This document shows, piece by piece, positions 15,318 to 24,269 of a DNA stretch of 32,319 nt (the first letter of the stretch is position 1; each line of letters begins with the position of its first letter). The stretch is from positions 1-32,319 of the forward strand of contig BAABNI010000019.1 of NCBI GenBank assembly GCA_040365065.1, given 5' to 3'. Below the pieces are notes generated by a model. That model saw only the letters and a list, made by a program, of their open reading frames with translations, did not search any database and was not told the DNA's origin. A program made the translations under genes and the position numbers. The stretch is from Pelagadaptatus aseana (GTDB lineage: Bacteria > Pseudomonadota > Gammaproteobacteria > Pseudomonadales > Cellvibrionaceae).

Positions 15318-16925
15318 TCAAAGACGAAATTGCTTAACCGTATCCTGCAAGGCGTTAGCCATGGCCAACAGACTTTCGGCAATGCGCGCGGTCTGCTGAG
15401 CGTCACCGGAGGTTTGTTCCGACGACTGACTGATCTCGCGAACGTTGGCGTTGATATTTTCGGCCACCCGGCTTTGTTCATTGGCGGCATTTTCCATCTG
15501 CTCGTTCAGAGTGCTGATGCCACGCACGGCCTCTGCAATCTCTACCAGCTCTCGGGATACTTCCATTATGGCTTCGACCTGCTGCTGAGCCATGCTCGAT
15601 GCCTGATCCATAATCTGGACACAATCGGAGGCCTCACTCTTGAGCGCATCAATGGTCTGACGAATTTCACCGGTGGATTCCTGGGTTCTGGATGCCAGTG
15701 AGCGAACCTCATCAGCAACCACCGCAAATCCACGTCCCTGCTCACCGGCACGGGCCGCTTCAATGGCAGCATTGAGAGCCAGCAGGTTGGTTTGCTCGGC
15801 AATACTGGAAATCACCTCGAGTACTGCCGCCACTTCGTCGGTGCGACTATTCAGCTCCTGAATCCGGCCAGCGCCCTGTTGCACTTCATTGCTCAGAGCT
15901 TCAATTCCGGCAACCGCTGCTTTGGCCTGACGTTCTCCCTCCGCTGCCGTAGACAGCATCTTATGGGATTGCTCCGCCGTCTCAACCGCGTTGCCCTTGA
16001 CCTGTTCGGCAGACGCCGCCATATCCGCAGTAGCTTCGGCGACCTGATCGGTATTGCTCTTCTGCGTCAGTACTTCCTGCTCGGTAGTCTCCGCTTTCTG
16101 GGCAATGGTTTGCGCCGCTTCGTGAACCTGATTGGCGTTATCCACCACCGTGCGCATACTTTCGTTCATCTGGGTAATCATGCGATTAAAGGCCCGGGAG
16201 ACGGAACCGATTTCGTCGTCGCGTCCTACTTCCAGATGAATACTCAGATCAGAATTTTCAGCGATGTCCCCCATGGTATCGTGCAACCTTCTGAGACGCT
16301 TGATCACAATATGATCCAGCACCCAGGCTGTCAGAGAAAAAGCCAGAATAAACAGAACGATTTGCACTGCGCCATTAAACATCAGTTGATTGTTCAGCTC
16401 GCTGTCGGCCTTCGCCAGCGAATAATCCACCCGAATTGCCCCCAGAATCTCACCTTCGGGCACCATGTGGCAGGTCAGACAATTGACGCCCTGATAATCT
16501 TTGACGGCCTTGATGGGTTCGACCATGGTCAGCAAACGGCCATCGTCGTCACTGTGAAACAGTTCAATAGTCTCGCCAGCCAGTGCCCGGCGATCAATAT
16601 CGTCCGCAGGTTGTTCGCCATTGGTACCGGCACCGAACAGGGCGCTCAGCTTTTCACTGCGGACCACCCGCACATCCTGCACCTCTGAAGGGGCCACCAT
16701 TTTGCTTCTGAGCATTTCACGGTTACCCATGGTCCCGGTCAACATCATGGTGTTGAGGGCGTCAAAATAGGACTTGGACATGCTTTTCAGATGCTGACGG
16801 GTATAGTCTTCCATTCGGTCACGCTGAGTGCTGACGCTGTAGGCCAACGTGAATATCAAAACCAGCAAAAAAGCACTGGCCAGTGCACTCAACAGTAAAA
16901 AACGAATGGATCGGTCCTTCGTCAT
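15318..16925 (-). CDS. Methyl-accepting chemotaxis protein with c-type haem sensor domain
   Basis: A 535-residue chemoreceptor. TM1 spans about 8-30; the periplasmic domain (31-182) resembles the DUF3365/Tll0287-like sensor and contains CLTCH (C149-x-x-C152-H153), a covalent haem c attachment motif. TM2 is about 183-205, followed by HAMP (about 206-258) and a long coiled-coil signalling domain. Its CheA/CheW-binding tip reads EQTNLLALNAAIEAARAGEQGRGFAVVADEVRSLA, the conserved hairpin. By analogy with haem-PAS receptors of metal-reducing bacteria it should sense redox state or a small haem ligand such as NO, CO or O2. No C-terminal CheR-binding pentapeptide is present (ends VKQFRL). A terminator separates it from the gene upstream, so it is probably monocistronic. 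Confidence 0.9.
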   Translation of the reverse strand: MTKDRSIRFLLLSALASAFLLVLIFTLAYSVSTQRDRMEDYTRQHLKSMSKSYFDALNTMMLTGTMGNREMLRSKMVAPSEVQDVRVVRSEKLSALFGAGTNGEQPADDIDRRALAGETIELFHSDDDGRLLTMVEPIKAVKDYQGVNCLTCHMVPEGEILGAIRVDYSLAKADSELNNQLMFNGAVQIVLFILAFSLTAWVLDHIVIKRLRRLHDTMGDIAENSDLSIHLEVGRDDEIGSVSRAFNRMITQMNESMRTVVDNANQVHEAAQTIAQKAETTEQEVLTQKSNTDQVAEATADMAASAEQVKGNAVETAEQSHKMLSTAAEGERQAKAAVAGIEALSNEVQQGAGRIQELNSRTDEVAAVLEVISSIAEQTNLLALNAAIEAARAGEQGRGFAVVADEVRSLASRTQESTGEIRQTIDALKSEASDCVQIMDQASSMAQQQVEAIMEVSRELVEIAEAVRGISTLNEQMENAANEQSRVAENINANVREISQSSEQTSGDAQQTARIAESLLAMANALQDTVKQFRL

Positions 16926-17034
16926 GATGGTATAGCCCCACTAAAGCTCTTGTTATTCTTCTGGTTATCGACACAAACCGGGAAATATTAATATAGAAAG
17001 TCGATTTAAGTCTTTGAGGCAGGTCAGAAAAACA

Positions 17035-17069
17035 AAAGCCCCGCCTGAACCAATATCAGGCGGGGCTTT
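17035..17069 (-). terminator. Terminator after the acyl-CoA dehydrogenase gene
   Basis: A 14-bp perfect stem, AAAGCCCCGCCTGA with TCAGGCGGGGCTTT and a 7-base loop, 20 bases after the stop. A/T runs on both sides could make it act in either direction. Confidence 0.92.
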
Positions 17070-17088
17070 GCCAATAAAATATTGTCGA

Positions 17089-18249
17089 TTAATCGAGGAT
17101 ACTGCTGTAACTGTCAGAAAAGACATCCCGGCTGATGATCAGCTTCATCACTTCGGAACTTCCCGCCAAAATACGATTAATCCGCGCCCCGGAGAACATG
17201 CGACAAATGGGGTATTCATTCATATACCCGGCACCACCGTGAAGCTGAACGCCTTCGTCCAGCATGCGCCATTCCACCTCACTGGCCATCAGTTTGGCCT
17301 TGGCGGCCATGTTGGCGGTCAGCTTGCCCTGGTTGTGCAGTTCAACACAGTGATCCACATACACCTGAACCACATCAATCTCTGTATCCAGCTCGGCCAG
17401 TTTGAACTGAGTATTCTGCTTATGAGACAGAGGCTTGCCAAACACCTTGCGCTCCATCACAAAGTCACGAGTCAGGTTAAAGGCCTGTCGGGCGTGGGCC
17501 ATATTGCCGACTGCAGCGATCAGGCGTTCCTCTGCCAGCCCTTCCATCAAATAATAAAAGCCCTTATCGGGTTCACCCAGAACATTTCCCTTGGGAATTT
17601 TGACGTTATTAAAGAACAATTCCGCGGTGTCCTGAGCCTTCATGCCCATCTTGTCGAGATTGCGCCCCCGCTCAAAGCCTTCCATGCCTCGCTCCACCAC
17701 AAACAAACCCACGGCATAGGGGTTATTTTCCGGATCGGTTTTAGCAGCGACAATCACCAGATCGGCGTTGATGCCATTGGAGATATAGGTTTTGGAACCA
17801 TTGAGCACAAAGTGATCGCCCATATCTTTGGCGTGACTGCGCATGCCTGACAGATCACTACCGGCATCCGGTTCGGTCATGGCAACCGCCAGAATCTTTT
17901 CGCCACTGACACAATCGGGCAAAAAACGCTCGCGCTGCTCCTCGGAACCAAAACGCTGAAAATAGGTTCCAACCAAACGGCTGTGGAGGGTGCAGAACCA
18001 CTCGGCGGTACCGGCCCGGGCATTTTCTTCCATGATGACCTGCTCATAGCGGAAGTCATCGTCACCCAGACCACCGTATTGTTCATCGGGCCAGATCATC
18101 AGAAACCCTTGATCTCCGGCTTTCTTGAAAATATCGCGATCGACAATGCCCTGCTCGCGAAAGCGCTCCATATGCGGTGCTACTTCCTGTTCCAGAAATT
18201 TGCGATAGGCATCGCGGAACATATTCTGATCGTCGGTAAAAGCTCTCAT
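17089..18249 (-). CDS. Acyl-CoA dehydrogenase, long-chain/isovaleryl type
   Basis: A 386-residue FAD enzyme that introduces the 2,3 double bond of an acyl-CoA and passes electrons to ETF. The FAD- and substrate-binding motif is MTEPDAGSDLSGMR (124-137), and the C-terminal GGAGYMNEYPICRMFSGARI is also typical. At the site where medium- and short-chain enzymes carry the catalytic Glu before G-T-S/G, this protein has A-G-S-S (RILAGSSEV). The base is therefore most likely E241 in GLAEERL, the place used by long-chain and isovaleryl dehydrogenases. AGGGAAAA lies before the ATG. It is immediately downstream of the FadB-like/thiolase pair but separated by a terminator; together they cover one full turn of beta-oxidation. 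Confidence 0.92.
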   Translation of the reverse strand: MRAFTDDQNMFRDAYRKFLEQEVAPHMERFREQGIVDRDIFKKAGDQGFLMIWPDEQYGGLGDDDFRYEQVIMEENARAGTAEWFCTLHSRLVGTYFQRFGSEEQRERFLPDCVSGEKILAVAMTEPDAGSDLSGMRSHAKDMGDHFVLNGSKTYISNGINADLVIVAAKTDPENNPYAVGLFVVERGMEGFERGRNLDKMGMKAQDTAELFFNNVKIPKGNVLGEPDKGFYYLMEGLAEERLIAAVGNMAHARQAFNLTRDFVMERKVFGKPLSHKQNTQFKLAELDTEIDVVQVYVDHCVELHNQGKLTANMAAKAKLMASEVEWRMLDEGVQLHGGAGYMNEYPICRMFSGARINRILAGSSEVMKLIISRDVFSDSYSSILD

Positions 18250-18287
18250 TATTGTTTTCCCTACCTGATTCTATGCATCTAAAAACA

Positions 18288-18315
18288 ACAAAGCCCACCA
18301 GAAGGTGGGCTTTGT
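18288..18315 (-). terminator. Terminator after the FadB-like gene
   Basis: ACAAAGCCCACC pairs with GGTGGGCTTTGT around an AGAA/TTCT loop, a 12-bp stem 12 bases after the stop of the multifunctional beta-oxidation gene, with a short T-rich tail on the minus strand. Confidence 0.88.
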
Positions 18316-18326
18316 AAAAGGCCAGA

Positions 18327-20477
18327 TTAGCTGAACAGCTCGCCGCTTTCTGCCTTTTCAACCACAATGGCTGGTGGCTCAAAACGGTTACCGTACTTGG
18401 CTTGCAGCTCTTTACAGCGCGCTACAAACTTTTTGGCACCGTAGGTGTTGATAAACTGCAGATAACCACCGGTCCAGACCGGAGCACCAATACCCATGAT
18501 GGAACCGATGTTACCGTCGGCCACACTGCGCAGTACACCTTCCTGCAGGCATTTGAGCGTTTCAACCACGGAACGGAACAGTAAACGGTCTTTCATGTCC
18601 TGCTCTTCCAGACCGTGATCTTCCTTGTAGTACTTTTCTACCAGAGGCTGCCATACGGTTTTGCTGCCATCGGCTGCGTAGTCGAAGTAACCACCGCCAT
18701 GGTGACGACCACCACGATTGTGCTCGCCGTAAATCCAATTCACCATCTCCGTCATGGCATCACCATCGGCCGGCTCGACAAACAATCCCATGTCCTTCTG
18801 GGTGCTGATTACTTTGTGGCTCAACTGCTGACTGGTTTCGTCATGAACGGTGAGTGAACCCACTGGCATACCAATGGCTTTGCCCATATTGTCCACCTGA
18901 ATCGGATGAACACCTTCTTGCACCAAACGAATACCTTCGTCGATGTAGGTACCGAAAGTACGGGAAGTGAAGAAGCCCAGAGAATCATTCACCACGATTG
19001 GTGTCTTCTTGATCTGGCGCACATAGTCAAAGGCGCGCGCCAGAGTTTCATCACTGGTTTTCTCGCCACAGATAATCTCGACCAATGGCATTTTGTCCAC
19101 CGGCGAGAAGAAGTGAATACCGATAAAGTTCTCGGGCTTACTGCTGCCTTCGGCCAACTGCGTAATCGGCAGGGTTGAGGTGTTGGAACCCCAGACACCA
19201 TTGTCGGCCAGATAACCTTCGGTGGCTTTGGTGATCTTGTGTTTCAGCTCCATGTTTTCAAACACGGCTTCAATGATCAGATCACAGCCTTGCAGGTCGG
19301 CATCGTCAGCCGTCGCGGTAATCAGTCCCAGAATATCGGCCTTTTTCTCCTCGGTCATACGACCACGGGCAATGCGCTTATCCAGTAATTTTTCGCTATA
19401 GGCTTTGCCCTTGTCGGCGGCCTCCTGTGAAATGTCTTTCAGGACTACCTCAATACCGGACATGGCAGAGGAATAGGCAATGCCCTGTCCCATCATGCCG
19501 GCACCGAGAATACCCACTTTTGCGACTTTGGATTTCTCGACATCTTTGGGACGGTTGCCACCACCATTCACCTGATTCAACTGGAAGAAGAACGTGGTGA
19601 TCATGTTTTTGGCCTGCGGTGTCTTACAAGCCAGATAGGCAAAGTTGCGAGCTTCCACCATCTGTGCGTTATCAAAACCGAGACGGGCAGCTTCGGTGGC
19701 CGCATCCAGAATCATCTCAGGCGCAGGCAACAAACCACGGGTTTTCTGACGCAACATGGCTGGTGCCATCATAATGGTCTGCGCCAGCTTCGGGCTGTTG
19801 GCATTGCCTCCCGGAATGCGGAAACCTTTGCGATCCCATGGCTGCTGAGCCGCTTCTTCGCTGTCTTTGTTTTCCAGAATCCAGGCTTTGGCGCGAGGCA
19901 CCAGTTCATCCAGTGACTCAACAGTTTCGTGAACCAGACCCGCCTTCAGGGCTTTGGCTGCATCGACTTTTTTACCTTCCAGCAAGTATGGCAAGGCATC
20001 AGTCAAACCCAGCAGATTCACCATGCGCACCACACCGCCACCACCAGGCAACAGACCCAAGCTGACTTCTGGCAAGCCAACTTGAACGGCCTTGCTGTTC
20101 AAGGCAATGCGGTGATTACAGGAAAGACAAATTTCAAAGCCACCACCCAGAGCAGCGCCATTGATCGCAGCCACAACCGGAACCGGCAATTTTTCCAAAC
20201 GACGCAGACGATCTTTGGTGGCCACAATGCCGTTGAAAAATTCTTCGGTCTCTTCTTCTTTTACAGCCAGCAGCATGTTCAGGTCGCCACCCGCAAAAAA
20301 CGTGCTCTTGGCAGAGGCAAAGACCACACCGGTCAAACCTTGTTCCGCTTCCAGCTTATCAACCGTCTCGTTCATGGCCACGTCGTACTCAGCGTTCATG
20401 GCATTAACAGGACCGGTCATATCCATAGTGACGGTTACAATCCCGTCGGCATCTTTTTCGTATTTAAAAACACTCAT
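18327..20477 (-). CDS. Fatty-acid oxidation complex alpha subunit (enoyl-CoA hydratase / 3-hydroxyacyl-CoA dehydrogenase)
   Basis: A 716-residue bifunctional enzyme. The N-terminal crotonase domain (about 1-190) has the oxyanion-hole and catalytic motifs NGAALGGGFEICLSCN and LPEVSLGLLPGGGG, with both catalytic glutamates. The NAD-binding domain begins near residue 320 with GILGAGMMGQGIAYSSAMSG. The dehydrogenase catalytic His is in GIHFFSPVDKMPLVEII. The C-terminal helical domains follow (DSLGFFTSRTF onward). It performs steps 2 and 3 of beta-oxidation. The frame begins at a TTG, but ATG 20477 is preferred with AAGGT 8 bases upstream. It lies 32 bases after the thiolase gene, an operon. Length and motifs resemble FadB and FadJ; the choice between them is not safe from the sequence alone. 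Confidence 0.93.
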   Translation of the reverse strand: MSVFKYEKDADGIVTVTMDMTGPVNAMNAEYDVAMNETVDKLEAEQGLTGVVFASAKSTFFAGGDLNMLLAVKEEETEEFFNGIVATKDRLRRLEKLPVPVVAAINGAALGGGFEICLSCNHRIALNSKAVQVGLPEVSLGLLPGGGGVVRMVNLLGLTDALPYLLEGKKVDAAKALKAGLVHETVESLDELVPRAKAWILENKDSEEAAQQPWDRKGFRIPGGNANSPKLAQTIMMAPAMLRQKTRGLLPAPEMILDAATEAARLGFDNAQMVEARNFAYLACKTPQAKNMITTFFFQLNQVNGGGNRPKDVEKSKVAKVGILGAGMMGQGIAYSSAMSGIEVVLKDISQEAADKGKAYSEKLLDKRIARGRMTEEKKADILGLITATADDADLQGCDLIIEAVFENMELKHKITKATEGYLADNGVWGSNTSTLPITQLAEGSSKPENFIGIHFFSPVDKMPLVEIICGEKTSDETLARAFDYVRQIKKTPIVVNDSLGFFTSRTFGTYIDEGIRLVQEGVHPIQVDNMGKAIGMPVGSLTVHDETSQQLSHKVISTQKDMGLFVEPADGDAMTEMVNWIYGEHNRGGRHHGGGYFDYAADGSKTVWQPLVEKYYKEDHGLEEQDMKDRLLFRSVVETLKCLQEGVLRSVADGNIGSIMGIGAPVWTGGYLQFINTYGAKKFVARCKELQAKYGNRFEPPAIVVEKAESGELFS

Positions 20478-20509
20478 AATCAATTACCTTAAAAATTCCT
20501 ATTCGCCAG

Positions 20510-21718
20510 TTACACACGCTCAATGATGGTGGAGATACCCATGCCACCACCCACACACAGTGACAGCATTGCGCGCTTCAGACCGCGGCGCTCCAATTCG
20601 TCCAGCATGGTGCTCACCAACATGGCACCGGTAGCACCCAGAGGGTGCCCCATGGCAATAGCGCCACCGCAAACATTGGTAATCTCGTGATCGATATCCA
20701 GATCCTTCATATAACGCATGGCGACAGAGGCAAAGGCTTCGTTAATTTCCCACAGATCGATATCGGATTTTTTCAGACCCGCCTTCTTCAGGCATTTTTC
20801 AGCGGCTGGACCAGGACCGGTCAGCATGATGATGGGATCCGTTGCCAGTACGGCGGTAGCAACAACACGGCCACGAGGAGTCAGGCCCAGATCCTTACCG
20901 GCTTTTTCACTGCCCAGCAAAATCGCGGCAGAACCATCGACGATGCCGGAGGAATTGCCCGGGGTATGGACGTGATTGATTTTATCGACGGTGGTGTACT
21001 TGCGCAGTGCCACATCATCAAAACCAAACTGCCCCATCATTTCAAAGGAAGGCTTCAGATTACCCAGACCTTCAACGGTGGTCTCAGGCTTAATAAAGTC
21101 GTCTTTCTCGAGAATGATCAAACCGTTGCGATCCCTTACTGGCACAACCGACTTGTCGAAGTAACCATTGTCACGGGCGTGGGCCGCACGCTTTTGCGAC
21201 TCAACCGCGTAGGCATCCACATCTTCACGGCTCCAGCCGGCCAAGGTGGCAATCAGGTCGGCACCAATGCCCTGAGGAACAAAACCGGTTTTCATGGCGA
21301 ATTCCGGATCGCCGGCCATGGCACCGCCATTGGAGCCCATGGGCACACGGGACATACACTCAACGCCACCAGCAACAATCATGTCTTCCCAACCTGAAGC
21401 AACTCGTGCTGCAGCGGTATTAAATGCTTCAAGACCGGAGGCGCAAAAGCGGTCAAGTTGAACACCTGCAACCGACTCATCCCAGTCAGCGTTCTGGGCG
21501 ATCATCTTCGCCACATCGCTGCCCTGTTCGCCAATTGGCGTCACACAACCAAACACCACATCGTCAACATAAGACGTATCGAGATCATGACGGGCCTGCA
21601 ATTCACGCAACAGACCGGCTCCCAGATCGATGGGTTTAACGGTGTGCAGTGAGCCGTCTTTTTTACCTTTACTTCGCGGTGTTCTAACCGCGTCGTAGAT
21701 ATATGCGTTGTTGGTCAT
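20510..21718 (-). CDS. Acetyl-CoA C-acyltransferase (thiolase)
   Basis: A 402-residue thiolase for the final cleavage step of beta-oxidation. The nucleophile Cys is in LDRFCASGLEAFN (near residue 90). Other family signatures are GGVECMSRVPMGS, WEINEAFASVAMR, GGAIAMGHPLGATGAML and the C-terminal catalytic CVGGGMG. Length is normal for FadA/FadI-type enzymes. AGAGG lies upstream of the ATG. It is the first gene of an operon with the FadB-like gene, the reverse of the fadBA order of enteric bacteria. Confidence 0.95.
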   Translation of the reverse strand: MTNNAYIYDAVRTPRSKGKKDGSLHTVKPIDLGAGLLRELQARHDLDTSYVDDVVFGCVTPIGEQGSDVAKMIAQNADWDESVAGVQLDRFCASGLEAFNTAAARVASGWEDMIVAGGVECMSRVPMGSNGGAMAGDPEFAMKTGFVPQGIGADLIATLAGWSREDVDAYAVESQKRAAHARDNGYFDKSVVPVRDRNGLIILEKDDFIKPETTVEGLGNLKPSFEMMGQFGFDDVALRKYTTVDKINHVHTPGNSSGIVDGSAAILLGSEKAGKDLGLTPRGRVVATAVLATDPIIMLTGPGPAAEKCLKKAGLKKSDIDLWEINEAFASVAMRYMKDLDIDHEITNVCGGAIAMGHPLGATGAMLVSTMLDELERRGLKRAMLSLCVGGGMGISTIIERV

Positions 21719-22135
21719 AGAGTAACCTCTTTATTCATTTTGGGTTGCCGCTGAGGGCAATAAAACAGGCATCCAAGCCTTGGGTTTCAAGAAACAGCGG
21801 TGAGTTTGTTGGAATCCCACCAGCCATTCATTGACTCGACTGAACAGAAAAATTGACATTTGATGGCACAGCTCTGCAACACTCGCATCTAGACAACTTT
21901 TACATTAAAAAATGAGCTCTAATACCTGTTCTTTTTATAAATCAGGTATCGACAGCATTCCGGATAAGTACCACCTAGCTTCCGAGACAGCATCGTTCCT
22001 GAGCTTTAATGGCACCTAAATCAAAATGTGAAATCCGTCATAAAAAGGACACCTGCCAACATTACTTTTTTGTCTAAGAGAATCTGTTCCAACGGCCGAT
22101 ATTTAGAACCATACTTCTAAACAAGAGGTGGCGTT
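21719..22135. other. 417-base divergent promoter region with an inverted repeat
   Basis: This separates the thiolase operon from the secreted-protein gene on the other strand and so should hold promoters in both directions. One clear symmetric site, ATACCTG (21922-21928) and CAGGTAT (21943-21949) with a 14-base spacer, could be an operator. I did not find a convincing FadR or PsrA consensus site. No small gene was recognised. Confidence 0.5.
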
Positions 22136-22645
22136 ATGATGATATTCAATGTTGTATATCGCCAGCAGTGTTACCGCTGGTTTACCCTGTTGTTGGCAAT
22201 GACGTGTCTGTCACTGCCATTGGCGAGTACTTATGCCAGTGATACAGCCAATGGCTACATTCCCAACGATTTCAATTATTACAACCCCCTCAAGCACGGT
22301 CATAAAGGCAACAACTGGCTGACCAGCAAAGGCCTGAGTAATGAAGAACTGGCCAAGGCCGCAGAGGATATTCGTTCTTCCGATATGAGCATCCAACAGC
22401 GAGCCCTGAACCATCAATGGCTGCAAGAGCCGGAAGGGGATGGTTTGCATTTCGGCACCAAGGTGGTTTCGCGACTGGTGAAGATGGGGTTTCGCACCTA
22501 CTGGGATGGCATGCGCAACAAGCACTACCGCGACAACAAGGTCGTTCCCGACAGCGCCGGTAACGGTAAAGTCAGTGAAGATGTGGATTACAAAATTCGC
22601 CTCTCCGATGACAAGGTAAAATTAAGCGTGCAGTACGAATTTTAG
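22136..22645 (+). CDS. Predicted secreted/periplasmic protein, unknown function
   Basis: A 169-residue protein with an N-terminal signal (about residues 1-34: RWFTLLLAMTCLSLPLASTYA-SD, with an A-S-A-like cleavage site near 34/35). The mature part is small and charged, with no Cys. It begins DTANGYIPNDFNYYNPLKHG and ends in alternating polar/hydrophobic residues (SEDVDYKIRLSDDKVKLSVQYEF) with a terminal Phe, which suggests a few outer-membrane-type beta strands or a C-terminal strand addressed to the Bam machine. Family not recognised. AGAGGTGG precedes the ATG-ATG start. It ends at a strong terminator. Confidence 0.75.
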   Translation: MMIFNVVYRQQCYRWFTLLLAMTCLSLPLASTYASDTANGYIPNDFNYYNPLKHGHKGNNWLTSKGLSNEELAKAAEDIRSSDMSIQQRALNHQWLQEPEGDGLHFGTKVVSRLVKMGFRTYWDGMRNKHYRDNKVVPDSAGNGKVSEDVDYKIRLSDDKVKLSVQYEF

Positions 22646-22664
22646 CTTGCCGTTGCTATAATCC

Positions 22665-22692
22665 GGCCCGCAATCATCAGCGGGCCTTTTTT
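22665..22692 (+). terminator. Terminator abutting the RDD gene start
   Basis: GGCCCGC and GCGGGCC form a 7-bp stem with an 8-base loop followed by six T. It terminates the preceding gene, and the T run touches the next ATG directly. A TATAAT at 22657-22662 just upstream may be the -10 of the RDD gene promoter. Confidence 0.88.
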
Positions 22693-23211
22693 ATGTCTCA
22701 ACCAACCAGTCACAACACCTCCCCTCAGGAAACCGTTGCCATCGCCGGCCTGATGCGCCGTTTGGGCGCCATGGTTTACGACAGCCTGATTTTGATGGCG
22801 GTCCTTATGGCCTATGGCTCCATCGCGCTGTTTGTTAAATACAAAATCTTTCAGGCGCCACACATTCAGGGTGAGAAGATGGAACTGGGGCTGATCGGTT
22901 TTGTGCTGATGCTGGTAGTGATCATCGGTTTTTACAGTTTCTTCTGGATGCGCGGAGGACAAACGGTGGGCATGAAAGCCTGGCGACTGAGATTGGTAAA
23001 CGATCAAGGCCTGCCCGTCACCCTGACCCAGTGCATCACGCGATGCCTGTTTGCCTGGTTGTCTTTTGCTCTGGGTGGTATGGGTTATCTTTGGTGTCTG
23101 GTTGATCGCAACGGCATGGCAGCCCACGACCACCTGAGCCACACTCAGGTAGTCGTCCTGCCTAAACCGGATAAGAAAAAGACCAAGGGCCAGGGTAGTG
23201 AAAGAGGTTAA
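22693..23211 (+). CDS. RDD-family inner-membrane protein
   Basis: A 172-residue membrane protein of the RDD family. The signature start of the domain is AGLMRRLGAMVYDSLILMAVLM, followed by a second hydrophobic segment (LIGFVLMLVVIIGFYSFFWM), the conserved RGGQTVGMKAWRLRLV stretch and a third segment (LFAWLSFALGGMGYLWCLVD) ending in HDHLS. Function is unproven in general; transport of small ions has been suggested for some members. No ribosome site precedes the ATG because the T run of a terminator abuts it. An internal ATG at 22753 would still keep the domain. It is convergent with lptG, and their stop codons overlap. Confidence 0.85.
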   Translation: MSQPTSHNTSPQETVAIAGLMRRLGAMVYDSLILMAVLMAYGSIALFVKYKIFQAPHIQGEKMELGLIGFVLMLVVIIGFYSFFWMRGGQTVGMKAWRLRLVNDQGLPVTLTQCITRCLFAWLSFALGGMGYLWCLVDRNGMAAHDHLSHTQVVVLPKPDKKKTKGQGSERG

Positions 23212-24269
23212 TTGGCCCTTCTCAGCAAAACAAAGCCGATGACAAAGCAAAACAGCAAGGGAATCGCCACACCCAGTAACGGTGGAAAGCCAAATACCAG
23301 ACTGGAGGGGCCCAGCAAATCCTGACTGGTGCGAAACACGATACCTACTATGACACCGGTAAAGATCCGAAATCCCATGGTCACCTCACGCAGAGGGCCA
23401 AAAACAAAGGAAACAGCGATCAAAACCAGACTTGCCGTAGCCAGTGGCTGTAACAACTTCTTCCAGAAAGCCAAGCGGTACTCTTTATTTTGTAAACCCT
23501 GCTGATTGAGGTAGTTGGAGTAGGAATACAGATCCGCGATCGACAGAGCCTCTGGGCTCAGAACCAGCACATTGAGAAGCTCCGGGGACAAATTGGTATC
23601 CCAACGTCGCTGGGCAAAACTTTCCACACTCATGCGATCCTCTGCAAAAGTGGTCTCCTTACCCCCCTCTTCCAGCCAGTGACTGCCCTGATAAATGGCC
23701 GTTTCGGAAAAGCTTGATGACAACAGACGCCCCTCCGCATCGAATTGATAGCGCGTCACGCCATACAATTTGCCATTGGGCAGCACCGCATTGAAATGCA
23801 TAAACTCGTCGCCTTCGCGGTTCCATAGACCGTGCCGCGATTCAAGCGCCTGCTTATCGCCCATCACAATGGCCCGACGGCTTTCGCCGATCTGGTCGGT
23901 CAGCGGCGTTACGTATTCGCCCAGCAAAATGCCCACCGCGATAAAAACCATGACCGGTTTCATCACCGCCCAGGTAATCTGGTTAATCGAGACACCGGCA
24001 GCGCGCATCACCACCAACTCACTGGTACTGGCGAGCATTCCCAAACCAATAAGACACCCGACCAGAGCTGAAAACTGCAGCTGCTCATAGACACTGGCAG
24101 GCAAGGTTGTTGCGACGTAGCGCAGGGCCTCAACAAAGTTGTAATTGCCTTCAAGGTTGGACAGTTCATCAACCAAAGCAGCAATGGCATCCAATCCCAC
24201 TACCACCAGTAGCACCATCAGAATGGCCGACGATACGGTGCGAGCGATGTATCGATTTAACTTGCGCAT
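23208..24269 (-). CDS. lptG: LPS export ABC transporter permease LptG
   Basis: A 353-residue permease of the LptB2FG complex, which pulls lipopolysaccharide out of the inner membrane towards the LptC-A-D bridge. Three N-terminal TM segments (begins MRKLNRYIARTVSSAILMVLLVVVGLDAI), a central periplasmic beta-jellyroll (about 130-270), then three C-terminal TM segments (ATASLVLIAVSFVFGPLRE, then FRIFTGVIVGIVF) and the final FCFVIGFVLLRR. The start overlaps the stop of lptF by one base (TAATG), a translationally coupled pair. Essential in most Gram-negative bacteria. Confidence 0.95.
   Translation of the reverse strand: MRKLNRYIARTVSSAILMVLLVVVGLDAIAALVDELSNLEGNYNFVEALRYVATTLPASVYEQLQFSALVGCLIGLGMLASTSELVVMRAAGVSINQITWAVMKPVMVFIAVGILLGEYVTPLTDQIGESRRAIVMGDKQALESRHGLWNREGDEFMHFNAVLPNGKLYGVTRYQFDAEGRLLSSSFSETAIYQGSHWLEEGGKETTFAEDRMSVESFAQRRWDTNLSPELLNVLVLSPEALSIADLYSYSNYLNQQGLQNKEYRLAFWKKLLQPLATASLVLIAVSFVFGPLREVTMGFRIFTGVIVGIVFRTSQDLLGPSSLVFGFPPLLGVAIPLLFCFVIGFVLLRRAN

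Noticed and set aside
15792..16688. Long open frame on the plus strand opposite the chemoreceptor gene
   Set aside because: It is the antisense shadow of the chemoreceptor coding sequence; the translated protein has no family features and is rich in His/Leu/Arg as expected of such shadows.
17014..17850. 278-codon plus-strand frame over the acyl-CoA dehydrogenase gene
   Set aside because: Runs through a strong terminator hairpin and lies antisense to a well-supported enzyme gene.
20645..21397. 250-codon plus-strand frame opposite the thiolase gene
   Set aside because: The thiolase on the other strand has all its catalytic motifs; this frame has none and no ribosome site.
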